Assembly (NCBI GenBank): GCA_024276995.1
Contig: JAJRWB010000060.1
Span: forward strand, 1-47,266
Direction: 5' to 3'
From: Candidatus Eiseniibacteriota bacterium
GTDB lineage: Bacteria; Orphanbacterota; Orphanbacteria; Orphanbacterales; Orphanbacteraceae
Length of the DNA stretch: 47,266 nucleotides
This document shows, one piece after another, positions 7,826 to 15,539 of the stretch; position 1 is the first letter of the stretch; every line of letters starts with the position of its first letter. Under the pieces are notes generated by a model. The model was not told the DNA's origin. It did no database searches and saw nothing but the letters and a program-made list of their open reading frames with translations. A program made the translations under genes and the position numbers.

Positions 7826-7906
7826 GGAAAATCGGTGCGCCCCGGTACGCCCGGCGCGCGGACCCGGTCCAAGCCCCGTCCGCCATTCTTTCCGCCATTC
7901 TTCTCC

Positions 7907-7935
7907 TTGACCGGCTGCCGACGCGGCCCTACACT
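7907..7935 (+). promoter_or_regulatory. Sigma-70 promoter for tRNA-Leu
   Basis: TTGACC (7907-7912), 17 nt, TACACT (7930-7935). Predicted initiation near 7942 is about 19 nt before the mature tRNA 5' end. Confidence 0.6.
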
Positions 7936-7960
7936 TCCTATTTGCACACCGTTCCTGGCT

Positions 7961-8047
7961 GCCGAAGTGGCGGAATTGGTAGACGCGCATGATTCAGGGT
8001 CATGTGGGCGTATGCCTGTGGGGGTTCGAGTCCCCCCTTCGGCACCA
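7961..8047 (+). tRNA. tRNA-Leu (anticodon CAG)
   Basis: Acceptor GCCGAAG pairs with CTTCGGC. The D arm holds GCGGAATTGGTAGACGCG. Anticodon stem CATGA/TCATG encloses TTCAGGG, giving CAG. A long class-II variable arm (GTGGGCGTATGCCTGT region) is followed by the T arm GGGGGTTCGAGTCCCCC, discriminator A8044 and encoded CCA 8045-8047. It is the only plus-strand gene among minus-strand operons here. Confidence 0.95.
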
Positions 8048-8058
8048 CTCCTTCCGGA

Positions 8059-8829
8059 TCAGAGAAACTTGTAGAAAATCACCCCATCGAACCGCGGCGT
8101 GTCGCCCTCCCCGGCCAGGTATTCGAGGAAAGGCACCGAAACGACCTTTCCCGACGACGACGAGGCGTGGTGCAGCACAGCGCCGTCGAAAACGATCCCC
8201 TCGTGGGAGACGAGATACCCCTTCGCGACGTTGCGCCGGTTCACGAAGGCGACGCCGCAAACAGCGCCGAGCCGTTCGGCGATCTCCGGCGTGAGCCGAT
8301 CGGCCGGGAGGAAACGCGCCGTCACCGTGAGTTCCCACGGTATGTCGAGAAGGGCGGTCCCTTCGGCGGTGCGGTTCAAAGTGAGAGAGATCTCCTCGAG
8401 AAGGGAATCGCCCGCAGCCTCGGCGGTGATCTCTTCGAACCCGGGAGAATGGAGGATCCTGTCGACGGTGAAGTGATAGCGATTCGCGTAATCGACCTTC
8501 CCGCCCCTGTAATGAATCGCGATGATCGCCTCCTTCGCCTCGGCGAGAGAGGTGGAGCGGGCGAGGGCCGCGTCGGTCAAGACGAGCACGGTACAGTCGG
8601 TGCTGTCGAGGCGGAAGATCGGATCGGGATCGACGTCGCCCCCCTTCCCCTCGCCGAGGCAGCCGAGGGCGTACGGCGTTCCGGTGCGCAGGAGCGCGAG
8701 CGTGCGAAGTCTTTCGCTCGGCGATGATTCGACCCACGACGGCGACGAAAGGAGAGAATCGATATCGCCGGGGGACATCTCGGGGAGCATCACGACGGGG
8801 AGCGCCAGGAAAAGAGCGGCCATCGTCAC
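8059..8829 (-). CDS. DUF1460-type NlpC/P60-like N-acetylmuramoyl-L-alanine amidase-like protein
   Basis: The 256-residue product starts at GTG 8829, overlapping the upstream TGA as GTGA; ATG 8823 is an alternative. A short hydrophobic N-terminus (MTMAALFLALPVVML) suggests export. The core fits the DUF1460 papain-like family, whose known members cleave peptidoglycan-derived muropeptides: RTGTPYALGCLGEG near 48-61, the presumed catalytic cysteine in RLDSTDCTVLVL (about 73-84), and a late histidine region HHASSSSGKV followed by YLAGEGDTPRFDGVIFYKFL. The family match is from motif memory, so the catalytic assignment is inferred. It is the last gene of the long rpsU operon and stops 11 nt before the convergent tRNA-Leu. 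Confidence 0.7.
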   Translation of the reverse strand: MTMAALFLALPVVMLPEMSPGDIDSLLSSPSWVESSPSERLRTLALLRTGTPYALGCLGEGKGGDVDPDPIFRLDSTDCTVLVLTDAALARSTSLAEAKEAIIAIHYRGGKVDYANRYHFTVDRILHSPGFEEITAEAAGDSLLEEISLTLNRTAEGTALLDIPWELTVTARFLPADRLTPEIAERLGAVCGVAFVNRRNVAKGYLVSHEGIVFDGAVLHHASSSSGKVVSVPFLEYLAGEGDTPRFDGVIFYKFL

Positions 8830-10478
8830 GGCGAGCCTTCCTTTCCTCGTGCGAGGAGTTTCTCCAGGTTGCGCCGCGCTTCGAGGGCGGCCGGGTCGAC
8901 GCGCACCGCTTCCCGCAAGAGCTCTTCGGCGCGCCGCCGGTTGCCGTCGCGCAGGAGAAGGAGCGCCAGGTCGTTCCGCACGTCCCCGTCGGCGGGAAGG
9001 AGCTTCACCGCCCGCTCGAGGTCTCGCCTCGCCGCGTCATCCCTCCCGATTGAAAGGAGGAGCGCCGAGCGCTTCTTCCGGATCACACCGTTGTCCGGGT
9101 CGAGTTCCACCGCCATGCGGTATTCGTCGAGGGCCTTTTCCGTCTCTCCCTCGCCGGCGAAAAGCATCGCGCGGTTCACGTGGACGGTGACGTAACCGTC
9201 GGCGCGGGGATCGAAATCGATCGGTTCGCAGACGTTCGTCATCGCCCACGCGCTGGCGAGAAAGGCGGCGGAAAGAAGGGCGGCCCGCGTGCGCCGCCGG
9301 GCGATCATGGCGCCGAACTCGAGCACGCCGTGGGCGGCGAAAAGGAGGAGGAACGGCACGGCGCCGACACGATAGCGGGAGAAGATATAGAACGCCGTCA
9401 GCGGGAGAAGCACCGCACCGACCACCGCGTAGGGGAGAAATCGTTCCCGGAACCTCCTGATCGAAACGACCATGCCGAAGAGAGCGAACGGCGCGATCAC
9501 GCCGAAAGTGAGAGGCACGGCGCGGAGGAAACCGAAGCGGTCGCGAAGGTAATAGAAATTCTCGTTGTCCGGCACTTCGAGGTCGTTCCAGAAAAGGAGG
9601 AACTTCGTGAACCAGAGACGCGCCGCCGCACGGGGCGAGGAGGCGATCCAGCGGAACGCCTCGCCGTACCAGAAGCGGGAAAGCTCCACCGGGGTGAGCG
9701 CTCTTCCCGCGCGGCGCTCCCCCTCGGCGCGGAAATCGGCCTGCTCGAACCTGGGGTCGGGCCTCACGAAAGGAAGCGGGGTGTAGACGCCGCGCGCCCG
9801 GTCGTTGTTGCCGATGAAGAAATTCTCTCCCCCCTGGGAGGTGACGGCGATCCATTCGCCGCTGGCGGCGCGGTTGTGCAGCGTAACCGGAGCGACGGCG
9901 AGGATCCCGCCGAGGAGGAGGAGAAGCGCCCTCTTCCACGACCGATCCCCTTCGGGACGGCTCCAGGCGACCGCAACGGCCCCCGCCGGGAGGAGGAGAA
10001 GATAATTCTCCCGGACGAGCGCCGAAAGGCCGAGAAGAATCCCCGCGAAGAGGATCCCGAACGATCCGCGCGCCCGGATCGTCGCGGCGATGCCCGCCGT
10101 CACGAGAAAGATGCCGAGCGCCGTCTTCATGATCTGCGTTTCATAGAAAGGGAAGGGGGCGTAGAGCGCTCCCGCCAGGGCGGCGATCAGAGCGGTTCTG
10201 CCGTCGAAGAGGGAATAGCCGATCCGGGCGACGAAGAAGAGGCTCGCCACGCCGAGAATGATCTGGACGACGCGCACCACGGTGAAATCGCGGCCCGCCG
10301 CTTTGTAGATCGCCGCGAGGAACCACGAATAAAGAGGAGCCTGGTAGTAGGGGAGGTCCGCCGGGACGTCGTCGCCACCGACCATCGCCGCCGCCCGTTC
10401 GTCGTACGCCGCAGGGTCGAGCTGCAGGTGGTCTTTCAGTTCGTATCCGTTCAGCGCGGCGAGCCAGCCGATTCTCAC
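8826..10478 (-). CDS. GT-C type membrane glycosyltransferase (PMT/ArnT-like) with C-terminal TPRs; start uncertain
   Basis: This is a polytopic protein of the dolichyl/polyprenyl-phosphate-sugar-dependent GT-C fold. It has an early loop with acidic DPAAYDERA, then PYYQAPLYSWFLAAIY, LVRENYLLLLPAG, HNRAASGEWIAVTSQGGENF, about ten hydrophobic segments, and from about residue 430 a TPR tail (EKALDEYRMAVELDPDN, DDAARRDLERAVKLLPADG, RAEELLREAVRVDPAA). Such enzymes move a sugar from a lipid carrier to an acceptor on the outer face of the membrane. The start is awkward: GTG 10478 cuts into the first membrane helix, whose coding pattern (RRRALLFLILLLGFG) clearly runs back to about 10523. No ATG, GTG or TTG occurs in frame between there and 10688, where an ATG would overlap the upstream gene by 143 nt. 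The real start is probably non-canonical or lies in that overlap. Confidence 0.8.
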   Translation of the reverse strand: MRIGWLAALNGYELKDHLQLDPAAYDERAAAMVGGDDVPADLPYYQAPLYSWFLAAIYKAAGRDFTVVRVVQIILGVASLFFVARIGYSLFDGRTALIAALAGALYAPFPFYETQIMKTALGIFLVTAGIAATIRARGSFGILFAGILLGLSALVRENYLLLLPAGAVAVAWSRPEGDRSWKRALLLLLGGILAVAPVTLHNRAASGEWIAVTSQGGENFFIGNNDRARGVYTPLPFVRPDPRFEQADFRAEGERRAGRALTPVELSRFWYGEAFRWIASSPRAAARLWFTKFLLFWNDLEVPDNENFYYLRDRFGFLRAVPLTFGVIAPFALFGMVVSIRRFRERFLPYAVVGAVLLPLTAFYIFSRYRVGAVPFLLLFAAHGVLEFGAMIARRRTRAALLSAAFLASAWAMTNVCEPIDFDPRADGYVTVHVNRAMLFAGEGETEKALDEYRMAVELDPDNGVIRKKRSALLLSIGRDDAARRDLERAVKLLPADGDVRNDLALLLLRDGNRRRAEELLREAVRVDPAALEARRNLEKLLARGKEGSP

Positions 10479-10545
10479 GCCGAAACCGAGCAGGAGGATG
10501 AGGAAAAGAAGCGCCCTGCGCCTGTCGCTCCGCGGGGCCGTCGGA

Positions 10546-11790
10546 TCAGCCCCCCTTCCTGCTCTCGATGATCCTCTGGATCTCCCTGTCGGTGAGCGTG
10601 GTGTTCGACGCCTTCGCCGCCTCGAGAATCGACGCCACGAGTTGCTCGTCGGCGTCGAAGCCGTGCGCCTCGAGCCAGTAGTGCACATTGGAGGCGCCGC
10701 TCATCGGTCCCACATCGATCCTCTGCCGCCTCCCGAACATGCCCGCCGGCACGCCGGAGTAGACCCAGTCCGCCAGCTCGACATCCCCGCGATGGAGCGC
10801 CTTGATCACCGCCGCGGCGTGCACGCCCGTGGCGGTGCGGAAAGCATCCCTCCCGAACACCGGGTAGTTCGGCGGGATCTCCACCTCGAGCGACGCCGAC
10901 GCCAATCGACAGTATTCGTTCAGCGCCGAAAGATCGTTGTCGATCCAGCCGAGAAGTTTCAGATTGACCAGGAGAATATCGATCGGAAGATTGCCGCACC
11001 TCTCCCCGACGCCGAGGGCGGTGCCGTGCACCCTCGTGACGCCCGCCTCGATCGCCTCGATGGCGTTGAGAAGCGCCGTCCCCCTGTCGGAATGGCCGTG
11101 CCAGTCGATCTTGATATCCTTCCCGCTCCTTTCGACGATGCCGCGGACGAAGCGGACGAGCGAGCGGACGCCGTTCGGCACGGCATGGCCCACCGTATCC
11201 GAAATGCAAAGACGCGACGCACCGCATTCGATCGCCTCTCCGTAGAGCGCCTTCAACGCGTCCGGGTGCGCCCGCGTCGTATCCTCGGTGACGTACATCA
11301 CCGGCAGATTCTCCTTCACGGCGAAAGTGACGGCTTTCCTCGTGTGGTCGAGCAGCTTCTCGAGAGACCACCTCTCGGTGTAGATCCGGATCGGACTCGA
11401 CCCGATGAATGTCGATGCTTCCACCGCGATCCCGCTCTTCTGCGAAATCCGGACGATCGGTTCGATGTCGCGCACCATGGTGCGGGCGGCGCAGTTCGGC
11501 CGGATCGGCAGTTTCGCGCTTGCGATTTCCTTCGCGAGCCGAAGGGCGTCCTCCTCGGCGCGCGGCCCTGCGCCCGGCAGACCGATGTTCGCCGATTGGA
11601 TGCCGAGACGGGCCATCAGGTGGAGCAGCTCGATCTTCCGCTCGATCGGCGGATCCTTCACCGAAGGAGACTGCAGTCCGTCGCGCAATGTCTCGTCGTC
11701 GAACTCCACCGGCCTGAGGAAGGAGTGAGGACCTTCGGCGCCGTTCCAGTCGTAGATCAGATCCTGGATTCTTCCTCGCTCGTCGCTCAT
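10546..11790 (-). CDS. DRE-TIM metallolyase, 2-isopropylmalate/homocitrate-synthase-like
   Basis: This 414-residue TIM-barrel enzyme has the DRE-TIM signature FDDETLRDGLQSPSV near the start, then NIGLPGAGPRAEE, EDTTRAHPDALKALY, SRLCISDTVGHAVPNGV, the metal-binding IDWHGHSDRGTALLNAIEAI (usual H-x-H-x-D), GTALGVGERCGNLPID and TGVHAAAVIKA. The family condenses acetyl-CoA with a 2-keto acid (leucine, lysine or citramalate routes) or cleaves HMG-CoA. The roughly 120-residue LeuA allosteric dimer domain is absent, so leucine feedback in the usual way is unlikely. DGLQ replaces the common DGEQ, closer to HMG-CoA-lyase-like members. No other amino-acid biosynthesis gene is nearby, so the substrate is open. 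I start it at ATG 11790. Confidence 0.8.
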   Translation of the reverse strand: MSDERGRIQDLIYDWNGAEGPHSFLRPVEFDDETLRDGLQSPSVKDPPIERKIELLHLMARLGIQSANIGLPGAGPRAEEDALRLAKEIASAKLPIRPNCAARTMVRDIEPIVRISQKSGIAVEASTFIGSSPIRIYTERWSLEKLLDHTRKAVTFAVKENLPVMYVTEDTTRAHPDALKALYGEAIECGASRLCISDTVGHAVPNGVRSLVRFVRGIVERSGKDIKIDWHGHSDRGTALLNAIEAIEAGVTRVHGTALGVGERCGNLPIDILLVNLKLLGWIDNDLSALNEYCRLASASLEVEIPPNYPVFGRDAFRTATGVHAAAVIKALHRGDVELADWVYSGVPAGMFGRRQRIDVGPMSGASNVHYWLEAHGFDADEQLVASILEAAKASNTTLTDREIQRIIESRKGG

Positions 11791-11845
11791 TCGATTGCCC
11801 CCGTCCGATCGGTTCCTGAGGAGAGTCGTTCCTTCCCCCACATTA

Positions 11846-13192
11846 TCACCGTCGCCGCCGCGCGACAAGATCCGCGCGCAGGTCGCCGGCGAGGTGGAGC
11901 GACCCGGTGATCACCAGGAGGCGACCCTTGCCGCGCGCGCCGAGCGCCGCCCGGAGCGCTTCGGCCGCATCGGGGATCACCTTCGTGCCGATCGCCGGGG
12001 CGATCCGCCGTGCGCGCCGCTCGAGCAACACGGCGCTTTCTCTTCGCGGGTGGGACGATTCGGTGAACACCGCATCGACCACGAGGGGGAGGAGATGCCG
12101 GAAGATGTCGTTGAACTTCTTCTTTTTCGACCCGCCGAAAAGGAGGACATGGCCGCCGCCGGGACGGATCTCGTCGACCAGCCGGCCGAGCACGGCGGCG
12201 GAATCGGCGTTGTGCGCCCCGTCGAGAAGCACGTCTCCCCCGACGAGGCGGAAGAGTTCCCCACGCGCCGGCCAGGAGACGTTACCGAGGGCGCGCCGGA
12301 GCGCCCCTTCGTCGGGTCGCTCTTCGAGGAGGGTGAAGGCTCGAAGGGCGGCGGCGGCATTTCCCACCTGGTGCTCGCCCAGGAGCGAGAGGGGAAGGTC
12401 CTCCCATCGCCGTCCCTCCCGATCGCTGTAGTCGAACCTGTAGGCGCCGCCGCCGGAGGCGCGCGGGACCGCCTCGTACTGCTCGCCCGCCAGCGAAGGG
12501 ACCGCGCCGATTTCGAGGGCGCGACGGCGTAGGAAGGCGCCCACCCGCGGCCGCTGCCGTCCGAACACCGCGTGGGCCCCTTCGCGCATGACCGCCCCCT
12601 TCTCCCCGGCGATCTTCAGAAGCCCGCTGCCGAGGATGTGGGTGTGGTCGTGCCCGATGGTGGTGATCACCGACAGCGCCGGCTCGGTGACATTCGTCGC
12701 ATCGAGCCTCCCGCCGAGACCGACCTCGAGCACCGCCGTGTCGACTCTCTTTCGTGCGAAGTGGAGGAACGAGACGGCGGTGATCGCCTCGAACCAGGTG
12801 CGCGAGCGGCCCGGATCGTCGAAGAAGTCGAACCGCCGGCGCAGTTCCTCCACGGCGCCGGCGAACTCGCCGCGGCTGATATTCGCGCCGCCCACGGCGA
12901 TCCTCTCGCGGGGGGAGACGAGATGGGGCGATGTCGACAGGCCGGTCCGCACGCCGTGCTCGGTCAACAGCCGCGCGAGAATCGAAGCGGTGGAGCCCTT
13001 CCCCTTCGTGCCCGCCACGAGAACGACGCGGAAACGGCGCTCCGGGTGGCCGAGGGAGTCGAGGGAACGGCGGAAGAGATCGAGGCGCATCATCTCGTCG
13101 GTGAAGCGAAGTCCGACGCGGCGCTCCCAATCGGTGAGCGTATCGAGGAAACGGAGGGCGCGACGGTACCGCGAACTCTCCCCGTCTACCAC
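11846..13192 (-). CDS. folC: Bifunctional folylpolyglutamate synthase / dihydrofolate synthase
   Basis: A Mur-ligase-like ATP-dependent enzyme that adds L-glutamate to dihydropteroate and folates. Visible marks are the P-loop VAGTKGKGSTASILARLL (about residues 59-76), TGLSTSPHLVSPRERIAVGG, FEAITAVSFLHFA, LEVGLGGRLDATN, TTIGHDHTHILG, AGEKGAVMREG, and the C-terminal NVSWPARGELF and VLLDGAHNADSAAVL. The start is GTG 13192, preceded by a strong GGAAGGGGAG and overlapping the lolA-like TAG by 7 nt, giving 448 residues, normal for FolC. The FFGGSKKKKFND-type segment replaces the usual G-x-x-x-DKD loop. It sits mid-operon between an envelope gene and a metallolyase with no functional logic evident. 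Confidence 0.93.
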   Translation of the reverse strand: MVDGESSRYRRALRFLDTLTDWERRVGLRFTDEMMRLDLFRRSLDSLGHPERRFRVVLVAGTKGKGSTASILARLLTEHGVRTGLSTSPHLVSPRERIAVGGANISRGEFAGAVEELRRRFDFFDDPGRSRTWFEAITAVSFLHFARKRVDTAVLEVGLGGRLDATNVTEPALSVITTIGHDHTHILGSGLLKIAGEKGAVMREGAHAVFGRQRPRVGAFLRRRALEIGAVPSLAGEQYEAVPRASGGGAYRFDYSDREGRRWEDLPLSLLGEHQVGNAAAALRAFTLLEERPDEGALRRALGNVSWPARGELFRLVGGDVLLDGAHNADSAAVLGRLVDEIRPGGGHVLLFGGSKKKKFNDIFRHLLPLVVDAVFTESSHPRRESAVLLERRARRIAPAIGTKVIPDAAEALRAALGARGKGRLLVITGSLHLAGDLRADLVARRRR

Positions 13193-13932
13193 GACTCCCC
13201 TTCCACGTCGAACACTTCCGTTCCCTCGGGAGGTACGAATTCGAAGAACCCGGGCGGGAGACCGATGTTCCGTTTGTAATCGCTGAATTCGAAAACGGTG
13301 TGATCTCCCGAGATCTCGCGGAACTCGCATCGCACCGGGAGGTTCGCCTCCCGGCGGATCACCAGCTCGATCGACTCGACATCCTCCGCCAGCTCGGTGC
13401 CCGGAAGGGGGGTGAGCACCACCTTGTCGGTAATGAATCCCTCCTCGCGGCCGGGGGGAAGATTTTTCACGGCGAAGCGCTTCTCCACCCCCTTCCCCGA
13501 CCCACCGAACGCCAGGAACACCCCCGGTAGGGCGATCTCGGGATCGACTTCATATCGGTGCGCCTGCCCGAGGCCCGGGTAGTAGAGCCAGATCGATCCC
13601 CCGGTGATGATCACGCGGCTCGAATCCGGTTCGGTGTACTGGAGGATCAACCGGTCCGGCTTCCCGTAGTAGAGGATCCCCTTCGACGTGATCTTCTCGT
13701 CAAAGAGGGGGACTTCCTTCGTGTGAACGAAGCGGGCGCTCAGATCGAGAAGACCGGCGTTCCCCGACTCGAGCCTTTCGAGCACGCCGGAGGGTACGCC
13801 GGGGGTGACGGCGGTCGAGTCCGCGGCGGCGCGCCACGGGGCAAGGACTCCCACGAGAAGAAGAATCGCGGGCAGGGTGCTCCCGCACCACCGACGGATC
13901 GCTTTCGAAAGGGAGATGGGCGGACCGGTCAA
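13186..13932 (-). CDS. LolA-like periplasmic outer-membrane lipoprotein carrier
   Basis: The 248-residue product starts at TTG 13932, 2 nt after the HEAT gene; no in-frame ATG offers an alternative. A signal peptide with core LPAILLLVGVLAP precedes a LolA/LolB half-barrel: DLSARFVHTKEVPLFDEKITSKGILYYGKPDRLILQYTEPDSS, GGSIWLYYPGLGQAHRYEVDP, and NLPVRCEFREISGDHTVFEFSDYKRNIGLPPGFFEFVPPEGTEV at the end. That closing motif is standard for LolA. The family shuttles lipoproteins across the periplasm from LolCDE. Several lipoproteins in this window are potential cargo. Whether it is the main LolA or a paralogue cannot be decided. Confidence 0.82.
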   Translation of the reverse strand: MTGPPISLSKAIRRWCGSTLPAILLLVGVLAPWRAAADSTAVTPGVPSGVLERLESGNAGLLDLSARFVHTKEVPLFDEKITSKGILYYGKPDRLILQYTEPDSSRVIITGGSIWLYYPGLGQAHRYEVDPEIALPGVFLAFGGSGKGVEKRFAVKNLPPGREEGFITDKVVLTPLPGTELAEDVESIELVIRREANLPVRCEFREISGDHTVFEFSDYKRNIGLPPGFFEFVPPEGTEVFDVEGESW

Positions 13933-13934
13933 CG

Positions 13935-14510
13935 TCAGGAACGGTTCCGGCGGGCCACGGCGCGGTCGATCTGGACGATGGCATCGCCGGCGAAGAAACG
14001 GACCAGTTCATCGGGATCGGAACTCTTCTTCTTCTCGAGCGCCGGCTTCGCCCGCTCGTCACCGATCAACCCGAGGGAATACGCCACCGACTGGCGCACT
14101 TTCACGTCATCGTCATCGAGAGAACCGAGGAGCATGTCGACCGCCTCGGCGCACTCGAGCCGACCGAGCGCTTCGGCGGAAGAGCACCGCACGTCGACGG
14201 ACGGATCTTCGCGAAAGAGCTTCATCAGCGGCTCGATCACCGCCGGGTCGTCGAAGAAACCGAGGGTGAACGCCGCGTAGCGCCGGACGGCGGCGTCCTC
14301 GTCGGCGAGATCGCCGAGAAGGGGCTGCACCGACACGGCACCGAGGTAGCGGAGCTTGATGAACATCCGGTTCCGCATCGGGTCGTTCCCCTCGCGGATG
14401 GCGTTGTTCATCGTTTCGAGGTAGCGGGCCGCCTCCTCCTCTTTCGTTTCGGCAAAGAGCGATCCCGCGGCGAGGAGCATCATCAGGCAAACAACGATGA
14501 TCCGCTTCAT
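13935..14510 (-). CDS. Exported HEAT-repeat protein
   Basis: The 191-residue product opens with a clean signal peptide (MKRIIVVCLMMLLAAGSLFA). The mature part is three to four HEAT-like helix pairs: VSVQPLLGDLADEDAAVRRYAAFTLG, PAVIEPLMKLFREDPSVDVRCSSAEALGRL, EAVDMLLGSLDDDDVKVRQSVAYSLGLIG, then KPALEKKKSSDPDELVRFFAG. HEAT scaffolds bind proteins. The partner is unknown, but the next gene is LolA-like, so a role in the envelope is reasonable. ATG 14510 follows a GGGTGG site, 55 nt after rpmI. Confidence 0.78.
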   Translation of the reverse strand: MKRIIVVCLMMLLAAGSLFAETKEEEAARYLETMNNAIREGNDPMRNRMFIKLRYLGAVSVQPLLGDLADEDAAVRRYAAFTLGFFDDPAVIEPLMKLFREDPSVDVRCSSAEALGRLECAEAVDMLLGSLDDDDVKVRQSVAYSLGLIGDERAKPALEKKKSSDPDELVRFFAGDAIVQIDRAVARRNRS

Positions 14511-14565
14511 GGCATTTCCACCCGGGCGACGGTCCGCCGCCCCACCATCGGGGAGATGAACGTGA

Positions 14566-14760
14566 TCAGTTCGGCAGTAGGCGGGCGATCCGCCGCGAGT
14601 CCCCCGCGCTGGCGACGGTCCGCTTCCGCAGGTTTCTCTTCTGCTTCTGGCTCTTATGGGAAAACATGTGGCTCGTGTATGCGTGACCGCGCAGGAACTT
14701 GCCCGTGCCGGTCTTCTTCACACGCTTCGCCATCCCTCTGTGTGTTTTCATTTTCGGCAT
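14566..14760 (-). CDS. rpmI: 50S ribosomal protein bL35
   Basis: The 64-residue basic protein starts [20 protein letters not shown], the family hallmark, followed by [22 protein letters not shown]. Length is normal. It lies 17 nt after the small zinc-ribbon gene and shares the rpsU transcript. Unusually, infC and rplT, its usual partners, are absent here. Confidence 0.95.
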   Translation of the reverse strand: MPKMKTHRGMAKRVKKTGTGKFLRGHAYTSHMFSHKSQKQKRNLRKRTVASAGDSRRIARLLPN

Positions 14761-14777
14761 TTCGAATCGTGACCTCT

Positions 14778-14969
14778 CTACTTCTTGTTGCGGAGCGAGG
14801 CGCAGCAGACTTTCGCCTCCGGCAGGGTGTGGTACGACATGCCACAGATACCGCAACGGTGCTTGCCGCCGATGCGCCCCTCCTGTTCCGCCTTGCGGAG
14901 CAGAATGTCGAAGGTGCTGTTCGTGGTCGCTTTCAAAAGAATCGATTGTTCCTGGCTCCTGAGTCCCAC
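14778..14969 (-). CDS. Small putative zinc-ribbon protein, family not recognised
   Basis: The 63-residue product starts at GTG 14969 behind a well-placed AAGGAGA. The first half ([19 protein letters not shown]) is helical. The second half has four cysteines and a histidine arranged as [20 protein letters not shown], with spacing C-x2-C-x13-CC, which would suit one zinc site. It sits between two ribosomal protein genes, which suggests a ribosome- or RNA-linked role; that is inference from context only. The good ribosome site and tight packing argue that it is real. Confidence 0.65.
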   Translation of the reverse strand: MGLRSQEQSILLKATTNSTFDILLRKAEQEGRIGGKHRCGICGMSYHTLPEAKVCCASLRNKK

Positions 14970-15056
14970 AATCTTCTCCTTTCGCTGCTTCGGCCTTGCC
15001 GGGGAGGATCGGCACGATCCTCCAGCGACTTGGAACTTGCGTCCTCTATTCAGTTC

Positions 15057-15257
15057 CTAATATCGGTTCGCCTTCTGAGCCTCCTGGCGCCGCCGCTTCT
15101 CCGCTTTGAGCGCCTTTTTACGCTTTCGCTCGCTCGGCTTCAGGAAACGGGCCTTCTTGCGCATGTCCTGGACGATCCCGTCTTTCTCGCACTTCTTCTT
15201 GAAGCGCCGGATCGCCTTTTCGATCGGCTCGTTATCCTTCACCTTCACCCGTGTCAT
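15057..15257 (-). CDS. rpsU: 30S ribosomal protein bS21
   Basis: The 66-residue product begins MTRVKVKDNEPIEKAIRRFK, then KCEKDGIVQDMRKKARFLKP, and ends in a very basic helix, all typical of bS21. ATG 15257 gives the family N-terminus; an in-frame GTG at 15269, with AAGGG before it, would add four residues. It is the first gene of the nine-gene operon running to 8059. The leader of about 90 nt holds a GC hairpin (15321-15326 with 15334-15339, 7-nt loop) that could serve as control by attenuation. Confidence 0.95.
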   Translation of the reverse strand: MTRVKVKDNEPIEKAIRRFKKKCEKDGIVQDMRKKARFLKPSERKRKKALKAEKRRRQEAQKANRY

Positions 15258-15357
15258 TCGCTTTCTCACACCCTTTCGTGGTCCCCCGCAGGGTGGACCG
15301 GACAGAATAAGCCCCCGTCGCGCCCCCTCGAGAGGGGCGGACCGGGATCAATGCACG

Positions 15358-15385
15358 AAAGTAGCAGAAATCGCCGCGCTGTCAA
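15358..15385 (-). promoter_or_regulatory. Sigma-70 promoter for the rpsU operon
   Basis: On the minus strand a perfect TTGACA (15385-15380), 16 nt, TACTTT (15363-15358). Initiation is predicted near 15351. Confidence 0.6.
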
Positions 15386-15491
15386 GGGATAACTCGGGGC
15401 GAGGAGAGAGGCGACCGTTTCTTTCGAATATAACGCGTTGATTTGATAGGCGTTAGCTTCAACCACACACCAAGGGGAGCACACCGCACCC

Positions 15492-15521
15492 TTGACCGGT
15501 CGAAAGGGACCGTGCTATACC
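15492..15521 (+). promoter_or_regulatory. Sigma-70 promoter with extended -10 for the sigma-54 activator gene
   Basis: TTGACC (15492-15497), 18 nt, TATACC (15516-15521), with TG one base upstream as an extended -10. Initiation near 15528 leaves only about 12 nt, all ribosome site, before TTG 15540. This argues against the longer frame that begins at the -35 box itself. Confidence 0.5.
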
Positions 15522-15539
15522 GTGCAGGGGAGGAACTCA

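Noticed and set aside
15492-15539. Start of the sigma-54 activator at TTG 15492
   Set aside because: That TTG is the first half of a TTGACC -35 box with an extended -10 at the right distance; TTG 15540 has a proper ribosome site and gives the natural N-terminus.
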